Assembly: GCA_012522035.1 (NCBI GenBank)
Contig: JAAYLF010000217.1
Span: 1 to 5,630 of the forward strand
Origin: Clostridiaceae bacterium
Lineage (GTDB): Bacteria; Bacillota; Clostridia; UBA1212; DUPL01
DNA length: 5,630 nucleotides
Reading direction: 5' to 3'
Shown: in pieces, positions 5,245 through 5,630 of the stretch
How positions within the stretch are numbered: position 1 is the first letter of the stretch
Layout of the letters: every line of letters begins with the position of its first letter
The notes under the pieces: generated by a model
What the model saw: only the letters and a program-made list of their open reading frames with translations
Databases searched by the model: none
Told to the model about the DNA's origin: nothing
Translations under genes and position numbers: made by a program

Positions 5245-5630
5245 CTATTTTAATATCTTTTTAACCAGTTTTAAATTCTTGCGGTTTGGATATCTAAGGG
5301 CAACATCCAACACATTTGATTTTCTTAAAATGCTCTTGTAGTGGGTAAAGGTGTCAAAGCTTTTCCTGCCGTGATAGCTGCCCATGCCGCTTTCGCCAAC
5401 ACCACCAAAAGGCATTTGCTTGGATACAAGATGCATGATGGTGTCGTTTATGCATCCGCCTCCAAAGGATATTGAGTTTAAAATCTTCTCTTCCCTATCC
5501 TTGCTTGTTGTAAAGAAGTACAAGGCAAGAGGTTTGGGTCTCAGTTTTATTCTCTCAATTACTTCATCCAAATTCTCAAACTCAATAATCGGAAGAACAG
5601 GCCCAAAGATTTCTTCCTGCATCACGGGAC
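5245..5630 (-). CDS. Class-3-type aldehyde dehydrogenase, C-terminal part
   Basis: The frame is open to the window edge, so the N-terminus and the catalytic Cys/Glu region are outside; 127 residues and a TAG stop are visible. [15 protein letters not shown] is the conserved NAD-dependent aldehyde dehydrogenase motif around the cofactor-binding Glu and Phe. The later stretch [20 protein letters not shown], then [24 protein letters not shown] and a C-terminal LRYP, is typical of the ALDH3-like group (fatty or medium-chain aldehydes) rather than betaine-aldehyde or CoA-acylating types. The family oxidises aldehydes to carboxylates with NAD(P)+. The GTG at 5625 is internal (the preceding codon is CCC, giving the usual P-V-M-Q-E-E context), not the start. 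The glycosidase-like gene follows after 36 nt with no terminator between, suggesting an operon, though a biochemical link is not obvious. Confidence 0.9.
   Translation of the reverse strand, partial: PVMQEEIFGPVLPIIEFENLDEVIERIKLRPKPLALYFFTTSKDREEKILNSISFGGGCINDTIMHLVSKQMPFGGVGESGMGSYHGRKSFDTFTHYKSILRKSNVLDVALRYPNRKNLKLVKKILK

Noticed and set aside
1..5630. CRISPR arrays, tRNA/rRNA genes, insertion sequences, phage or attachment sites
   Set aside because: No spaced direct repeats, no cloverleaf or rRNA-like sequence, no transposase or integrase frame, and no terminal inverted repeats were seen; the window is ordinary chromosomal gene arrangement.

Overview
The window is an A+T-rich stretch of what looks like a Firmicute chromosome, most likely an anaerobic Clostridia-type organism. 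The reasons are strong GGAGG-type ribosome binding sites, tight same-strand gene spacing, a PflX-type radical SAM protein, and close resemblance (from memory) of the small hemerythrin-like and CxxC proteins to Clostridia proteins. No species can be named from the sequence alone.

Layout. Positions 1-618 (+) are the 3' part of a PflX/COG1313-like radical SAM gene whose [4Fe-4S] cysteine motif lies upstream of the window. A near-perfect GC-rich hairpin (617-649) serves as terminator for this gene and for the convergent metal operon. Positions 650-3084 (-) form a three-gene metal-handling operon, read from right to left: a 95-residue hemerythrin-like protein, a 617-residue P1B-type heavy-metal ATPase without an N-terminal metal-binding domain, and a 75-residue stand-alone HMA-type metallochaperone. 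An extended -10 promoter lies at 3128-3136. Divergent from it, 3235-4095 (+) encodes a cation diffusion facilitator (CDF) with an HxxxD...HxxxD metal site. Its stop codon abuts, with no gap, the stop codon of a convergent five-bladed-propeller glycosidase-like gene (4096-5208, -), and a 12-bp hairpin is centred on that junction. Upstream of the glycosidase on the same strand is the 3' end of a class-3-type aldehyde dehydrogenase (5245-5630).

How the genes may work together. The central block pairs two metal exporters, a P-type ATPase and a CDF, with a detached soluble metal-binding domain and a small hemerythrin-like protein. The ATPase has two unusual metal-site features: CPG in place of CPC/SPC in the transmembrane metal motif, and a HEAS sequence in the last helix that resembles the HEGGT signature of P1B-4 (Co/Fe/Zn) pumps. 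A hemerythrin-like partner recalls the P1B-5 ATPases, which carry a hemerythrin domain fused at the C-terminus. The cluster may therefore be a split-component transition-metal (perhaps iron-linked) efflux system. That is inference; the metal is unknown.

The aldehyde dehydrogenase/glycosidase pair is probably co-transcribed. The glycosidase leader contains a three-codon in-frame mini-ORF with a stronger ribosome binding site than the gene itself, and a hairpin that sequesters the gene's own ribosome binding site.
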